In this document: one piece after another, positions 30,085 to 39,022 of the stretch | Layout: every line of letters starts with the position of its first letter | Position numbering within the stretch: position 1 is the first letter of the stretch | Assembly: GCF_006228385.1 (NCBI RefSeq) | Contig: NZ_CP039852.1 | Span: 2,062,001-2,126,000, forward strand | Origin: Salinimonas iocasae | GTDB taxonomy: Bacteria; Pseudomonadota; Gammaproteobacteria; Enterobacterales; Alteromonadaceae | Length of the DNA: 64,000 nucleotides | Reading direction: 5' to 3' | Program-made: the position numbers and the translations under genes | The notes under the pieces: model-generated | Seen by the model: only the letters and a program-made list of their open reading frames with translations | What the model was told of the DNA's origin: nothing | Databases searched by the model: none

Positions 30085-30110
30085 CAGGCGCGCACGCGCC
30101 TGATTTTTCT
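30085..30110 (+). terminator. Terminator ending the glucosylglycerate cluster
   Basis: CAGGCGCG (30085-30092) and CGCGCCTG (30095-30102) form a GC-rich stem with a very tight loop, followed by ATTTTTC. It starts a few bases after the phosphorylase stop codon. Confidence 0.85.
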
Positions 30111-30196
30111 TTTTATATCAACCGCAAAGCGGTAGCCTCACTGACGCTTTTCATGGATAATCCCGTTTTTAACGCGATACCTTAGGAGCGTTTTAT

Positions 30197-31417
30197 ATGG
30201 CTTCACCTGCCTGGCTTTCGCTTGAAGATGCCCTGGCGCGCATGCGTTCCGTGGCCCCCTTCCCCACCCGCACAATGATGTGTAATACAGAAGCTGCGCT
30301 GGGGCACGTTGTCAGCGAAAACATTATTGCGCCATGTGACGTACCACCGCTGCCCGTTTCAGCAATGGACGGGTTTGCTGTCGGTCTGGATGGACTTTGC
30401 AGCGAAATGTCGTTGCCTGTTACTCAGACTATCATGGCCGGTCAGGATGTTAGCTCGCTCCGGCTTAATAAAGGTGAAGCTGCGAGAATCATGACTGGCG
30501 CGGGTATTCCGGCCGGTGCTGATGCGGTGGTAATGCAGGAAAACACAACGTATTCGGATGATGCGGTAACCCTCAATCAAATACCCGCGCGAGGCGAAAA
30601 CGTTCGGCCGCAGGGTAATGATATTTGCCGAGACGATGTCATTATATCTAAAGGAACCCGGTTACAACCAAGCCATCTGATGTTACTGGCATCGGTTGGG
30701 TTGACCGCCTGCCAGGTGTATTCTCCGCTTACGGTTGCGTTGCTTGCAACCGGGGACGAAATTAAAGCGCCGGGCGAAACGCTGAACCCCGGACAGATCT
30801 TCAATGCAAACAGTATTGGCGTGGCAGGTCTGTTATCGCCGCTGAATGTTCAGGTCACCGATCTGGGTATCTGCCGGGATGACGCTGATGCACTTCAAAC
30901 CTGCTTAGAAGACGCGGCCACGAAATTTGACCTTATTATCAGTTCCGGAGGCGTTTCCGTCGGTGATGCTGACTACGTTAAGCCGGTGCTGGACAACCTC
31001 GGTCAGGTGAATTTCTGGAAGGTTGCTATTAAGCCGGGTAAACCCTTTGCATTTGGTACTCTTGGCAAAAGCCTGTTTTGTGGTTTACCCGGTAATCCGG
31101 TATCCGCCTATGTGACCACCCAGCAATTAGTTGTTCCTTTAATAGAAGCGATGCAGGGCGTTGAGTCAGTGCCTTCAGCTATGCGCGGATTAGCAACACT
31201 TACTACAGATATCAGGCGCCAGCCCGGTCGGCAGGAGTTTATGCGCGCAAGCCTGGATGTACATCCTGACGGCAGTTGGCAGGTCTCCCCTTTGGCAAAG
31301 CAAAGTTCGGGCGTTATGACCAGCGTTACTAAAGCGAACGCTTATATCGTCGTGAATGCACAGACCCGGTATCTGAAAGCGGGTGAACGTGTGCAGGTCA
31401 TTCCTTTTACCCGTTAG
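30197..31417 (+). CDS. moeA: Molybdopterin molybdenumtransferase MoeA
   Basis: 406 residues, full length. MoeA inserts molybdate into adenylylated molybdopterin. The N-terminal SAMDGFA and the PAGADAVVMQE strand, the MoCF-biosynthesis core LLATGDE, SSGGVSVGDADYVK, and the CGLPGNPVSAY loop are all present. An AGGAG site lies ahead of the ATG. No moaA-E or moeB genes are adjacent, though a mocA-xdhC pair lies about 2 kb downstream on the other strand. Confidence 0.95.
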   Translation: MASPAWLSLEDALARMRSVAPFPTRTMMCNTEAALGHVVSENIIAPCDVPPLPVSAMDGFAVGLDGLCSEMSLPVTQTIMAGQDVSSLRLNKGEAARIMTGAGIPAGADAVVMQENTTYSDDAVTLNQIPARGENVRPQGNDICRDDVIISKGTRLQPSHLMLLASVGLTACQVYSPLTVALLATGDEIKAPGETLNPGQIFNANSIGVAGLLSPLNVQVTDLGICRDDADALQTCLEDAATKFDLIISSGGVSVGDADYVKPVLDNLGQVNFWKVAIKPGKPFAFGTLGKSLFCGLPGNPVSAYVTTQQLVVPLIEAMQGVESVPSAMRGLATLTTDIRRQPGRQEFMRASLDVHPDGSWQVSPLAKQSSGVMTSVTKANAYIVVNAQTRYLKAGERVQVIPFTR

Positions 31418-31449
31418 TATAAAACAGCCCTACGAGGCAATATGAGGCA

Positions 31450-32841
31450 GTGGTGAATTTTTTCTCGAAGCGTTTTCTACTGGAAAGCAAACGGCTGGTC
31501 CAGTTAACCTGGCCTTTACTTGTGGCACAACTTACCCAGATGCTTATGGGCGTGGTCGATACAGTAATGGCTGGACATTATGATGCACTGGATATGGCCG
31601 CTGTCGCTTTAGGCTTTAGCGTAACGATTCCCCTGATGTGCTTTTTGCAGGGTATCGCGCTCGCGCTACCGCCGATTATTTCCCGGTACCAGGGCAGCAG
31701 GCAGTCTGATCAGGTGGCTTTTGCCGCTCAGCAGGCTGGTTACCTGTTACTGGTAATTAGTCTTATCATTCTGCTTCTTTATCCGGCGATACCAACTATT
31801 CTGCAATGGTTCCCGATGGAAGACGGCCTGTTTCAGATTACATTGGACTATGTCAGGTACGTGTTGCTGGCGATGCCGGCATTTGCCCTTTATCAGTGGT
31901 TACGTAATTACTGCGAAGGGTTGGGTAACACGAAACCGACAATGATTATAACGGTCATTGGCCTGCTGTTTAATGTTGTCGCCAATTACTGTTTTATCTA
32001 CGGTGCTGGTCCTTTACCGGCTTTTGGCGGTGCCGGATGTGGTATCGCGACAGCCATCGTTATAACGGTAATGTTTATCAGCACTTTGGTATACACACAT
32101 ATGAGCCGGCGACTGGCTCATTATGCGCTTTTTTCAGTTTTGTTCAGACCCGACTTCAAGCAAATGGTGCGTACATTTCGTCTTGGATTCCCTGTAGCCA
32201 TGACACTGTTGTTTGAAGTAACACTGTTCGCTGTGGTAGCACTCATGTTGACGCCATTTGGTGCAACGACGATAGCTGCGCATCAGATTGCACTAAACTT
32301 TTCATCGTTGATGTTTATGTTTCCCCTGAGCATGGGAATGGCCGTTTCCATTCGGGTTGGTTTTCGAGTTGGCCAGAACAACTACCGCCAGGCGGCGACT
32401 GCGGTAAAAAGCGCGCTTGTGATTGGCTTGTGTGTAGCAGTGCTGACCGCCACGTTCACAGTCGTCGGGAAAGGCATCATCATCAGTTTGTATACGACTG
32501 ACATCGCCGTTATAAACACCGCCAGCGCGTTATTGATTTATGCAGCATTGTTTCAGTTTTCAGATGCTATTCAGGTTATCTCTGCCAACACATTGCGTGG
32601 CTACAAAGATACCACGGCCATGTTCATTCTTACATTCTTTGCGTACTGGATTATAGGATTGCCGGCTGGCATTATACTGGGACGAACTAACTGGATAACT
32701 GACGCTCCGATGGAGGCGGCCGGCTTCTGGATAGGCTTTATCATCGGGCTAAGTAGCGCTGCGGTGATGCTGGGTCTGCGTGTATGGGTGCTGCACCGCC
32801 GACATGCCTCATCCCCCTCATACCGACTGGCTGAGACCTGA
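31450..32841 (+). CDS. MATE-family multidrug/toxin extrusion pump (NorM-like)
   Basis: 463 residues with about 12 hydrophobic segments in two repeats. The N-terminal LTWPLLVAQLTQMLMGVVDTVMAG is the classic NorM signature. These inner-membrane pumps exchange cationic drugs for Na+ or H+. Two consecutive GTG codons (31450 and 31453) are possible starts; GAGG lies only 2-5 nt upstream, favouring the second. It follows moeA by 32 nt and may be cotranscribed. Substrates are not predictable from sequence. Confidence 0.93.
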   Translation: MVNFFSKRFLLESKRLVQLTWPLLVAQLTQMLMGVVDTVMAGHYDALDMAAVALGFSVTIPLMCFLQGIALALPPIISRYQGSRQSDQVAFAAQQAGYLLLVISLIILLLYPAIPTILQWFPMEDGLFQITLDYVRYVLLAMPAFALYQWLRNYCEGLGNTKPTMIITVIGLLFNVVANYCFIYGAGPLPAFGGAGCGIATAIVITVMFISTLVYTHMSRRLAHYALFSVLFRPDFKQMVRTFRLGFPVAMTLLFEVTLFAVVALMLTPFGATTIAAHQIALNFSSLMFMFPLSMGMAVSIRVGFRVGQNNYRQAATAVKSALVIGLCVAVLTATFTVVGKGIIISLYTTDIAVINTASALLIYAALFQFSDAIQVISANTLRGYKDTTAMFILTFFAYWIIGLPAGIILGRTNWITDAPMEAAGFWIGFIIGLSSAAVMLGLRVWVLHRRHASSPSYRLAET

Positions 32842-32859
32842 ATATACAAAACAGTCTGG

Positions 32860-33540
32860 CTACCTGCGATGCTCTTCCTGGTGGTCAGACTCTTGCCACA
32901 GGTCCTTGATGACAGGATCATCTTCCTCGTCTTCATTTTCCCAAGAATAGGTTTTGCGTACAGGCTTAGGATCATCCCGCCAAAACAGCAGAGCGCATGC
33001 GAGCCCGCCAACTGCACCAAAAAAATGTGCTTCATAGGAGATGTCAGGTTCTGTCGGAAAAATAGTCAGAATCATGGTGCCATACATGAAAAAGGCGATC
33101 ATCATTAACCCCACGGATCGGGTGTCCCGACGCAGTACTGCAACTACAAACAGGTAGAAAAACATACCGTGCGCTACGCCACTTGCGCCCAGATGGGTAG
33201 CATCCCGACCAAGCAACCATACACCGAAACCACTCACCAGCCAGGCAAACATAATGACTTTTAATCGGGTTCTCGGATAGCCATATAACAATGCACTGCC
33301 CAGTACAACAAGCGGCAGGGTATTATTAAACAAGTGCTCATAACCTGAATGCACCAGCGGCGCAGTAAATATACCGTATAGGCGGACCGGATCCATGGGG
33401 TTGATGCCCAGAAGCGATAAAGGAAGATCAAACAGCACGCCGGCAGACTGGATAACCCACAGCACAGTGACCACTATTGTGCTGGTAAATATAGACTGGC
33501 GCAGTGAGTATGTATTGCTTTCTACTGTGTTCATCAGCAT
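32860..33540 (-). CDS. Rhomboid-family intramembrane serine protease
   Basis: 226 residues, about six membrane segments. The serine dyad is visible: S120 in HLGASGVAHG and H172 in YEAHFFGAVGG; the first transmembrane region has the HSGYEHLFNN loop with H69 and N72. A charged C-terminal tail (about 190-226, rich in Glu/Asp) extends into the cytosol. Rhomboids cleave substrates inside the membrane; the substrate here is unknown. The gene is convergent with the MATE pump with only 18 bp between stops and no visible terminator. Confidence 0.92.
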   Translation of the reverse strand: MLMNTVESNTYSLRQSIFTSTIVVTVLWVIQSAGVLFDLPLSLLGINPMDPVRLYGIFTAPLVHSGYEHLFNNTLPLVVLGSALLYGYPRTRLKVIMFAWLVSGFGVWLLGRDATHLGASGVAHGMFFYLFVVAVLRRDTRSVGLMMIAFFMYGTMILTIFPTEPDISYEAHFFGAVGGLACALLFWRDDPKPVRKTYSWENEDEEDDPVIKDLWQESDHQEEHRR

Positions 33541-33571
33541 TACATGGGGGATGGCTGATAAATCTCAATCT

Positions 33572-34162
33572 TTACATCAGTTTTTTTAGTGCACCTGCTG
33601 TATCAATATCAAATGCCGCCTCAGGGTGAGGCACGGCAATGGTTTTCTGCGGGCCGGCGTACATGCCACTGTTCAAAAGCCTACCGGCTCCACTGTCACC
33701 ACTAAGACCCTGTAACTGATGCCAATAACGCCTGGGGAAAATAGCCGGAGCGGTGCATCGATTGTCCCAGTAGCTCGCTACCATCATGTCCGGTTTGAGC
33801 GCGGCGACCTCTGCCAGTACTGACAAAGACTGCGTAGTGACCAGCGGTAAATCTGCCAGCATCATCAATATGTGAGAAGCGCCTCCATGCCTGGCCTGCA
33901 CGTGTGCAACGCCGGTCTGAATACTACTGGCCATTCCCTCCTGCCACCTTTCGTTGAACACCAGGTCGGCGTCATCATCCATTAATTCAGATACCGCGTT
34001 ATGGTAAGCGCCAGTCACAATGGTGATATGTTGAGACAGTGGTTTACATTGCTCATAAACACGCCGAAGCATCGGCTGACTATCGGACACATGCGCCAGT
34101 AGTTTATTGCCGCGAAACCGGCTGGCACTGCCGCCTGCCAGAATAACTATGCTGAGGCGCAT
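33572..34162 (-). CDS. MocA-type molybdenum cofactor nucleotidyltransferase
   Basis: 196 residues, complete. A MobA/MocA-like nucleotidyltransferase: the NTP-binding ILAGGSASRFRGNKLL is at about 7-22, the metal-binding MLADLPLV at about 105, and NPxxF-type end region replaced by EAAFDIDTAGAL. MocA adds CMP to the Mo cofactor for xanthine-dehydrogenase-type enzymes. It overlaps xdhC by 16 nt, the expected partner. No molybdenum hydroxylase structural gene is in the window. GMP versus CMP specificity cannot be settled by eye. Confidence 0.82.
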   Translation of the reverse strand: MRLSIVILAGGSASRFRGNKLLAHVSDSQPMLRRVYEQCKPLSQHITIVTGAYHNAVSELMDDDADLVFNERWQEGMASSIQTGVAHVQARHGGASHILMMLADLPLVTTQSLSVLAEVAALKPDMMVASYWDNRCTAPAIFPRRYWHQLQGLSGDSGAGRLLNSGMYAGPQKTIAVPHPEAAFDIDTAGALKKLM

Positions 34163-35133
34163 TGCCAGTCGTAACTACTTTGGGCGTAAGGCTTGTCGTA
34201 TAGCGCCGCGTGCGCCTGCGACAACATAGACAATGCTATAGACTCAGGCAAATCTCCGCCTATATTAAAACCGGCCGGAGACTGCAATGGCACGGGAAAC
34301 GTGTCTGCCGCGATACCTGCTTGCGCCAGCACACGCTCAGTGCGATGCACAGGACCAAGTAGACAGAGGTATTTGAGATACGGCGGTGGGTATGCGGCGA
34401 CACTGGCCAGAAAGCGGGCATCCAGCTCGACCTGATGGTGCATAACCACAATAGCCTGAGCCTGCTGATACGCTACTTGTTCCTTTAGCGCTGCCACCGG
34501 GTATTCCAGACACTGGCAGGCAGCGGGAAAATCTTTGCTGCGAGCATACCGTGCACGTTCATCATTGACTGCCACCTGCCAACCGAGCGTATCTGCGATG
34601 CGTGCAACCGGCACAGCATCTACCCCTCCACCGGCGATAAATAACGTATTGGGAGGCGAAACCGAATGACTAAACCACCCTGTCGGCTCAGGTGGCTCAC
34701 CCAGATGGATCTGAGCGTGAGCGTTATCCACCCGATGACAGACTGATACCGTCTGATTATTATCAAGCCCATCAAGTATCTGAGGCAAATGAAGATACCC
34801 GTTTTGCTCAGAGACTGGCTGAAGCAACAGGGTAACTTCCCCACCGCACCCGATACCAAGCTGCCAGGCTACATCGCCCTCTTCCTGCATATCGTAGGTA
34901 ACAGTGCGACTGGTATTGGTCATCCAGCACTTTCTGGCGTGATGAAACAGGTCGCTTTCAAGACAACCACCGCTGACAACGCCAAACTGTGCGCCGGCAT
35001 CACTGAACAACATCATCGCGCCTGCTTTTCTGTATGCAGAGCCCCGGGTACTGATTATAGTCGCAAGCAACCACTGGCCAGCATCTCTCTGCGGATACCA
35101 CGCTTTAAGAATGTGATAGATGTGGTGTCTCAT
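34147..35133 (-). CDS. XdhC/CoxI-family molybdenum cofactor maturation protein
   Basis: 328 residues. The N-terminal XdhC domain contains VLATIISTRGSAYRKAGAMML-like sequence and GVVSGGCLESDL; the C-terminal Rossmann domain starts with TLFIAGGGVDAVPVARIA (about 172) and DERARYA. XdhC binds, sulfurates and inserts Mo cofactor into xanthine dehydrogenase-type enzymes. Coupled translationally to the mocA-like gene. Its client enzyme must be encoded elsewhere if present. Confidence 0.9.
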   Translation of the reverse strand: MRHHIYHILKAWYPQRDAGQWLLATIISTRGSAYRKAGAMMLFSDAGAQFGVVSGGCLESDLFHHARKCWMTNTSRTVTYDMQEEGDVAWQLGIGCGGEVTLLLQPVSEQNGYLHLPQILDGLDNNQTVSVCHRVDNAHAQIHLGEPPEPTGWFSHSVSPPNTLFIAGGGVDAVPVARIADTLGWQVAVNDERARYARSKDFPAACQCLEYPVAALKEQVAYQQAQAIVVMHHQVELDARFLASVAAYPPPYLKYLCLLGPVHRTERVLAQAGIAADTFPVPLQSPAGFNIGGDLPESIALSMLSQAHAALYDKPYAQSSYDWQCASA

Positions 35134-35210
35134 TCACTGCTCATGATTTTTCGGTAATGCCGTAATTACGTGATCCTACTGAACTTTGTTCACCAAATTA
35201 ACCCGCCTCG

Positions 35211-36392
35211 CTAACCGGGCCTGCTCAACCTTGCAATAGCATCAGTGAGACCATCGAGGGTTAACGGAAACATACGCTGATTCATAATATCATGCATAAT
35301 GCCGACTGAGTGGTAATACTGCCAGTGTTGCTGAGGCTGCGGATTAAGCCATACCGCTGACGAAAAGTGATTCAGCAAACGCTCCATCCAGGCTACACCA
35401 GGCTCTTCATTCCAGTGCTCTACACTGCCACCCGGATAGGTAATTTCGTAAGGGCCCATTGTCGCATCCCCCACGAAAATAACTTTGTAATCAGGCCCGA
35501 AGCGATGAATGATATCCCAGACCGGTATCGTTTGCTCACGGCGTCTGGCATTGTCCCGCCAGACAGATTCATACACACAATTGTGAAAATAAAAGTATTC
35601 CAGATACTTAAATTCGCTATGCACTGCAGAGAACAATTCCTGGGTTTCTTTGATGTAAGGATCCATCGACCCGCCCACATCAAAAAACATCAGTACCTTG
35701 ACGGCATTATGCCTCTCTGGTGCCATATGGATGTCCAGCAGGCCCCCTTTTCGCGCTGTTTCACGAATGGTGCCTGGTACATCCAGCTCATAGCTGGCAC
35801 CGGTACGGGCGAACTTTCGCAGCTTACGCAGCGCCATTTTGATGTTACGCGTACCCAGCTCTACATCACCGGAAAGATTTTTAAACTCGCGCTTATCCCA
35901 TACTTTTGCTGCTGAAAAATTACGATTTCCTTTCTGACCGATTCTGACACCTTCAGGGTTGTAACCGTAAGCACCAAATGGCGAGGTGCCGCCGGTACCA
36001 ATCCACTTATTGCCCCCCTGATGGCGTTCCTTTTGTTCTTCCAGCCGTTCTTTCAGGGTTTCCATCAGCTTGTCCAGCCCACCCAGTGCTTTAACCTGTG
36101 CTTTTTCTTCTTCTGTCAGGTACTTTTCAAGCTCTTTTCGCAACCAGTCTTCGGGAATATCGTCGCCAAACAGGTCTACCGCCTGCACCCCTTCAAAATA
36201 ATCGGCAAAAGCTTTATCAAACCGGTCAAACTGCGTTTCATCTTTGACCATAATCATTCTGGCCAGATAATAAAACGCTTCAATGTCGGCATAAACGACC
36301 TGTTGCTGCAATGCTCTTAGCAGATCAAGCAACTCTCTGACCGTTGTCTTGACTTTGTAGCGACGAAGCGTGAAGAAAAAATCAATCAGCAT
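35211..36392 (-). CDS. VWA (CoxE-like) domain protein, partner of MoxR
   Basis: 393 residues. The N-terminal half (1-130) is helical and charged; a Gly-rich linker (about 126-160) leads to a von Willebrand A domain with the MIDAS-type motif DVGGSM (238-243). The canonical DxSxS serine at the second position is Gly here. Motifs YFYFHNCVYE and VIFVGDATMGPYEI follow. Such VWA_CoxE proteins act with MoxR AAA+ ATPases as metal-insertion or protein-remodelling chaperones. The start overlaps the MoxR stop by 1 nt (TAATG), so the pair is coupled. Client protein unknown. Confidence 0.9.
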   Translation of the reverse strand: MLIDFFFTLRRYKVKTTVRELLDLLRALQQQVVYADIEAFYYLARMIMVKDETQFDRFDKAFADYFEGVQAVDLFGDDIPEDWLRKELEKYLTEEEKAQVKALGGLDKLMETLKERLEEQKERHQGGNKWIGTGGTSPFGAYGYNPEGVRIGQKGNRNFSAAKVWDKREFKNLSGDVELGTRNIKMALRKLRKFARTGASYELDVPGTIRETARKGGLLDIHMAPERHNAVKVLMFFDVGGSMDPYIKETQELFSAVHSEFKYLEYFYFHNCVYESVWRDNARRREQTIPVWDIIHRFGPDYKVIFVGDATMGPYEITYPGGSVEHWNEEPGVAWMERLLNHFSSAVWLNPQPQQHWQYYHSVGIMHDIMNQRMFPLTLDGLTDAIARLSRPG

Positions 36393-37228
36393 TAGCGACG
36401 CGCCATGAAAGCCAGCTTTTCAAAAAGATGAATGTCCTGCTCATTTTTAAGCAGCGCACCATACAAAGGTGGAATAGCGGCCTTACCGTCTTTAGCGTGT
36501 AATGCTTCAGGGGGAATATCCTCTGCCACCAATAATTTCAGCCAGTCGATCAGCTCCGATGTCGAGGGTTTTTTCTTCAGGCCCGGTACATCACGCAACC
36601 TGAAAAACGCTTGCATGGCTTCTTCTAAAAGACGCGGCTTAAGCTTAGGGAAGTGAACATCTACAATTTGCTGCATTTGCTCAGCTGTCGGGAACTGTAT
36701 GTAGTGAAAAAAGCAGCGACGCAAAAACGCATCAGGCAATTCTTTTTCATTGTTAGAAGTAATGATCACAATCGGGCGCTGGCGGGCTTTAACCTGCTGC
36801 TGCGTTTCATAAACGAAGAACTCCATTTTATCGAGTTCCTGCAATAAGTCGTTGGGAAATTCAATATCCGCTTTATCAATTTCATCAATCAGCAGCACAG
36901 GGCGCTTCGTCGCCTCAAAGGCCTGCCATAACTTACCTTTTACAATGTAGTTACTGATATCATGAACCCGGTCATCACCCAGCTGCGAATCACGTAAGCG
37001 TGAGACGGCATCATATTCATACAAGCCTTGTTGTGCCTTAGTCGTCGACTTGATATGCCACTGAATAAGCTCGGTATCCAGCGCCTCGGCCAGTTCTTCA
37101 GCCAGCATCGTCTTACCTGTGCCCGGCTCGCCTTTGATCAGCAGCGGTTTTTCCAGAGTCATCGCAGCATTAACAGCAAGCTGCAATTCTTTGCTTGCGA
37201 TATAATTCGTTGTACCGGTAAAGGCCAT
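36392..37228 (-). CDS. MoxR-family AAA+ ATPase
   Basis: 278 residues from the ATG at 37228, chosen because GGAG lies 5 nt upstream; a GTG two codons earlier is the alternative. Walker A GEPGTGKT is at 33-40, Walker B LLIDEIDKAD near 115, sensor ITSNNEKELPDAFLRR near 155. It is a cytosolic chaperone-type ATPase, always found with VWA proteins. Together with the following gene it forms a two-gene unit divergent from cysK. Confidence 0.92.
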   Translation of the reverse strand: MAFTGTTNYIASKELQLAVNAAMTLEKPLLIKGEPGTGKTMLAEELAEALDTELIQWHIKSTTKAQQGLYEYDAVSRLRDSQLGDDRVHDISNYIVKGKLWQAFEATKRPVLLIDEIDKADIEFPNDLLQELDKMEFFVYETQQQVKARQRPIVIITSNNEKELPDAFLRRCFFHYIQFPTAEQMQQIVDVHFPKLKPRLLEEAMQAFFRLRDVPGLKKKPSTSELIDWLKLLVAEDIPPEALHAKDGKAAIPPLYGALLKNEQDIHLFEKLAFMARR

Positions 37229-37387
37229 TACCACTCCTTTTATGGTGAGTAAGTTATCTCAGCGGACCAGTTTAACGCGCTTGCTACAAATAACCATATC
37301 ATATAGCGAAAAATCACTTTGCTTTTCAGGCTGTGGCCCTAATGATAAGAAGGTAGAAATAAAAATGCGTTGTTCACTGAGTATTTA

Positions 37388-37404
37388 TTACGTTTCAAAC
37401 GTAA
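37388..37404 (+). promoter_or_regulatory. 17-bp perfect palindrome upstream of cysK
   Basis: TTACGTTT-C-AAACGTAA: 8-bp arms with a single central base, 52 nt before the cysK ATG and inside the 227-bp divergent interval with the MoxR gene. It is directly followed by another ACGTAAA. This has the form of a dimeric regulator site; the cognate regulator is not identified. Confidence 0.5.
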
Positions 37405-37455
37405 CGTAAACTACCTGATACCCACAACGTATTCCACGAGAATAAAGGATGAGCA

Positions 37456-38421
37456 ATGAGAGTATTTGACGACAACTCACTGGCAATCGGCGGCACCCCT
37501 CTGGTGAAACTAAACCGTGTAACCGGTGGCAATGTTTACGCCAAAATGGAATCCCGCAACCCGAGCTTTAGCGTAAAATGTCGTATTGGCGCTAATATGA
37601 TTTGGGATGCTGAAAAGCGCGGTGTTCTTACTGACGGTAAAGAAATAGTCGAGCCTACCAGCGGTAACACAGGTATTGCCCTGGCTTTTGTCGCCGCTTC
37701 ACGTGGGTACAAAATCACCCTTACTATGCCCAGCAGCATGAGCCTTGAGCGCCGTAAGCTGTTAAAAGCTTTAGGTGCTAATCTGGTGCTGACCGAAGCG
37801 CCAAAAGGTATGAAGGGTGCTGTGGCAGCAGCGCAGGAAATTGTTGAGTCAGATCCTGATAAGTACGTATTGCTGCAGCAGTTTGATAACCCTGCTAACC
37901 CTGAAATTCACGAAAAAACAACAGGGCCAGAAATCTGGCAGGATACTGACGGAAAAATTGATGCCTTTGTTGCGGGTGTCGGTACCGGTGGCACAATCAC
38001 TGGTGTAAGCCGCTATATTAAAAAGACACAGGGTAAGGCAATTACCTCTGTTGCTGTTGAGCCTACTGATTCACCTGTAATCACGCAGGCGAAGAATGGC
38101 GAAGAGCTGACACCTGGCCCGCATAAAATTCAGGGTATCGGTGCAGGCTTTATCCCGGGTAACCTTGATTTGGAAATGGTGGATGAAGTTGAGCAGATTA
38201 CCAATGATGAATGCATGGAGATGTGTCATCGCCTGATGAAAGAAGAAGGTATTCTTGCGGGTATCTCATCCGGCGCTGCTGTCGTTGCGGCGAAACGCTT
38301 TGCCGAACGTCCTGAGAATAAGGATAAAATGGTTGTCGTATTGCTGGCCAGTGCAGCCGAACGTTACCTGAGTAGTCCACTGTTTGCCGGCGCGTTTGGG
38401 GACCAGGAAGAGGTTCAGTAA
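37456..38421 (+). CDS. cysK: Cysteine synthase A (O-acetylserine sulfhydrylase)
   Basis: 321 residues, full length. It makes cysteine from O-acetylserine and sulfide. The PLP lysine is K41 in SFSVKCRIG, the substrate loop EPTSGNTG lies at 66-73 and the phosphate-binding [10 protein letters not shown] near 176. The sequence is closer to CysK than CysM in this loop pattern. GGAT-type ribosome site upstream. It is monocistronic with a strong terminator; the divergent MoxR-VWA pair is unrelated in function. Confidence 0.95.
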   Translation: MRVFDDNSLAIGGTPLVKLNRVTGGNVYAKMESRNPSFSVKCRIGANMIWDAEKRGVLTDGKEIVEPTSGNTGIALAFVAASRGYKITLTMPSSMSLERRKLLKALGANLVLTEAPKGMKGAVAAAQEIVESDPDKYVLLQQFDNPANPEIHEKTTGPEIWQDTDGKIDAFVAGVGTGGTITGVSRYIKKTQGKAITSVAVEPTDSPVITQAKNGEELTPGPHKIQGIGAGFIPGNLDLEMVDEVEQITNDECMEMCHRLMKEEGILAGISSGAAVVAAKRFAERPENKDKMVVVLLASAAERYLSSPLFAGAFGDQEEVQ

Positions 38422-38447
38422 AGCGTCTGAAAAGTTATGCTCGAAAA

Positions 38448-38475
38448 AGCGAAGCATTATGCTTCGCTTTTTTTT
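38448..38475 (+). terminator. Terminator after cysK
   Basis: AGCGAAGCA (38448-38456), a 3-nt TTA loop, TGCTTCGCT (38460-38468), then eight T. A textbook intrinsic terminator. Confidence 0.92.
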
Positions 38476-38566
38476 GTCTGAAATTTCTGTTATTTATGCT
38501 AAAAAAGGTTATACCTTAGTATTAGGGGGCGCTTGATGCCCGTCATTAGCAGTAGGAAGCTTTATC

Positions 38567-39019
38567 ATGCGTGTAATGATGTTTCAGTTCTTAACGTTGT
38601 GTACTGTAACGCTGTTGTTACTGACCGGCTGTAATAAAAAAACCGATAATGAAACAGGTGAAGCCAGTGAAGGCACCCCCGAATATGCAGCCGTAGCGTT
38701 TGCCCAGGCGTTATACAATGATTCTGATATGGATGAAGCGCTGGCACTGAGTACCGACAGAATGCGCCGGATTCTTTCCAGCTATCACACTACACGCAAT
38801 GCCCAGCGCCATGTGATGAACCTTAAATATGATAAGGTCGAGATTAAGCCAGATGGCGGAAATCGTATTGGCAGAATGCAGTTCGCTGAAAAAGCCACTA
38901 TCACACTGTTTTTTAGCGGCTCTTATAACGATGAGCGGGTAGAAGATTTGCGTAACATTCATTTGTTGCGACAAGGCGGTCAATGGAAGATTGACCGCGT
39001 GTCGAACGATTATATGTAG
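38567..39019 (+). CDS. Small lipoprotein with NTF2/DUF4878-like domain
   Basis: 150 residues. Signal peptide with lipobox LLTGC, lipidated Cys22, followed by a polar linker. The rest (about 36-150) has an N-terminal helix pattern, a KYDKVEIKPDGG strand, the ATITLFFSG strand and a final WKIDRVSNDY strand, which resembles DUF4878/NTF2-like lipoproteins. Function unknown. AGGA lies about 9 nt before the ATG. It converges on ggt with only 3 bp between the stop codons and no terminator visible. Confidence 0.8.
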   Translation: MRVMMFQFLTLCTVTLLLLTGCNKKTDNETGEASEGTPEYAAVAFAQALYNDSDMDEALALSTDRMRRILSSYHTTRNAQRHVMNLKYDKVEIKPDGGNRIGRMQFAEKATITLFFSGSYNDERVEDLRNIHLLRQGGQWKIDRVSNDYM

Positions 39020-39022
39020 CAA

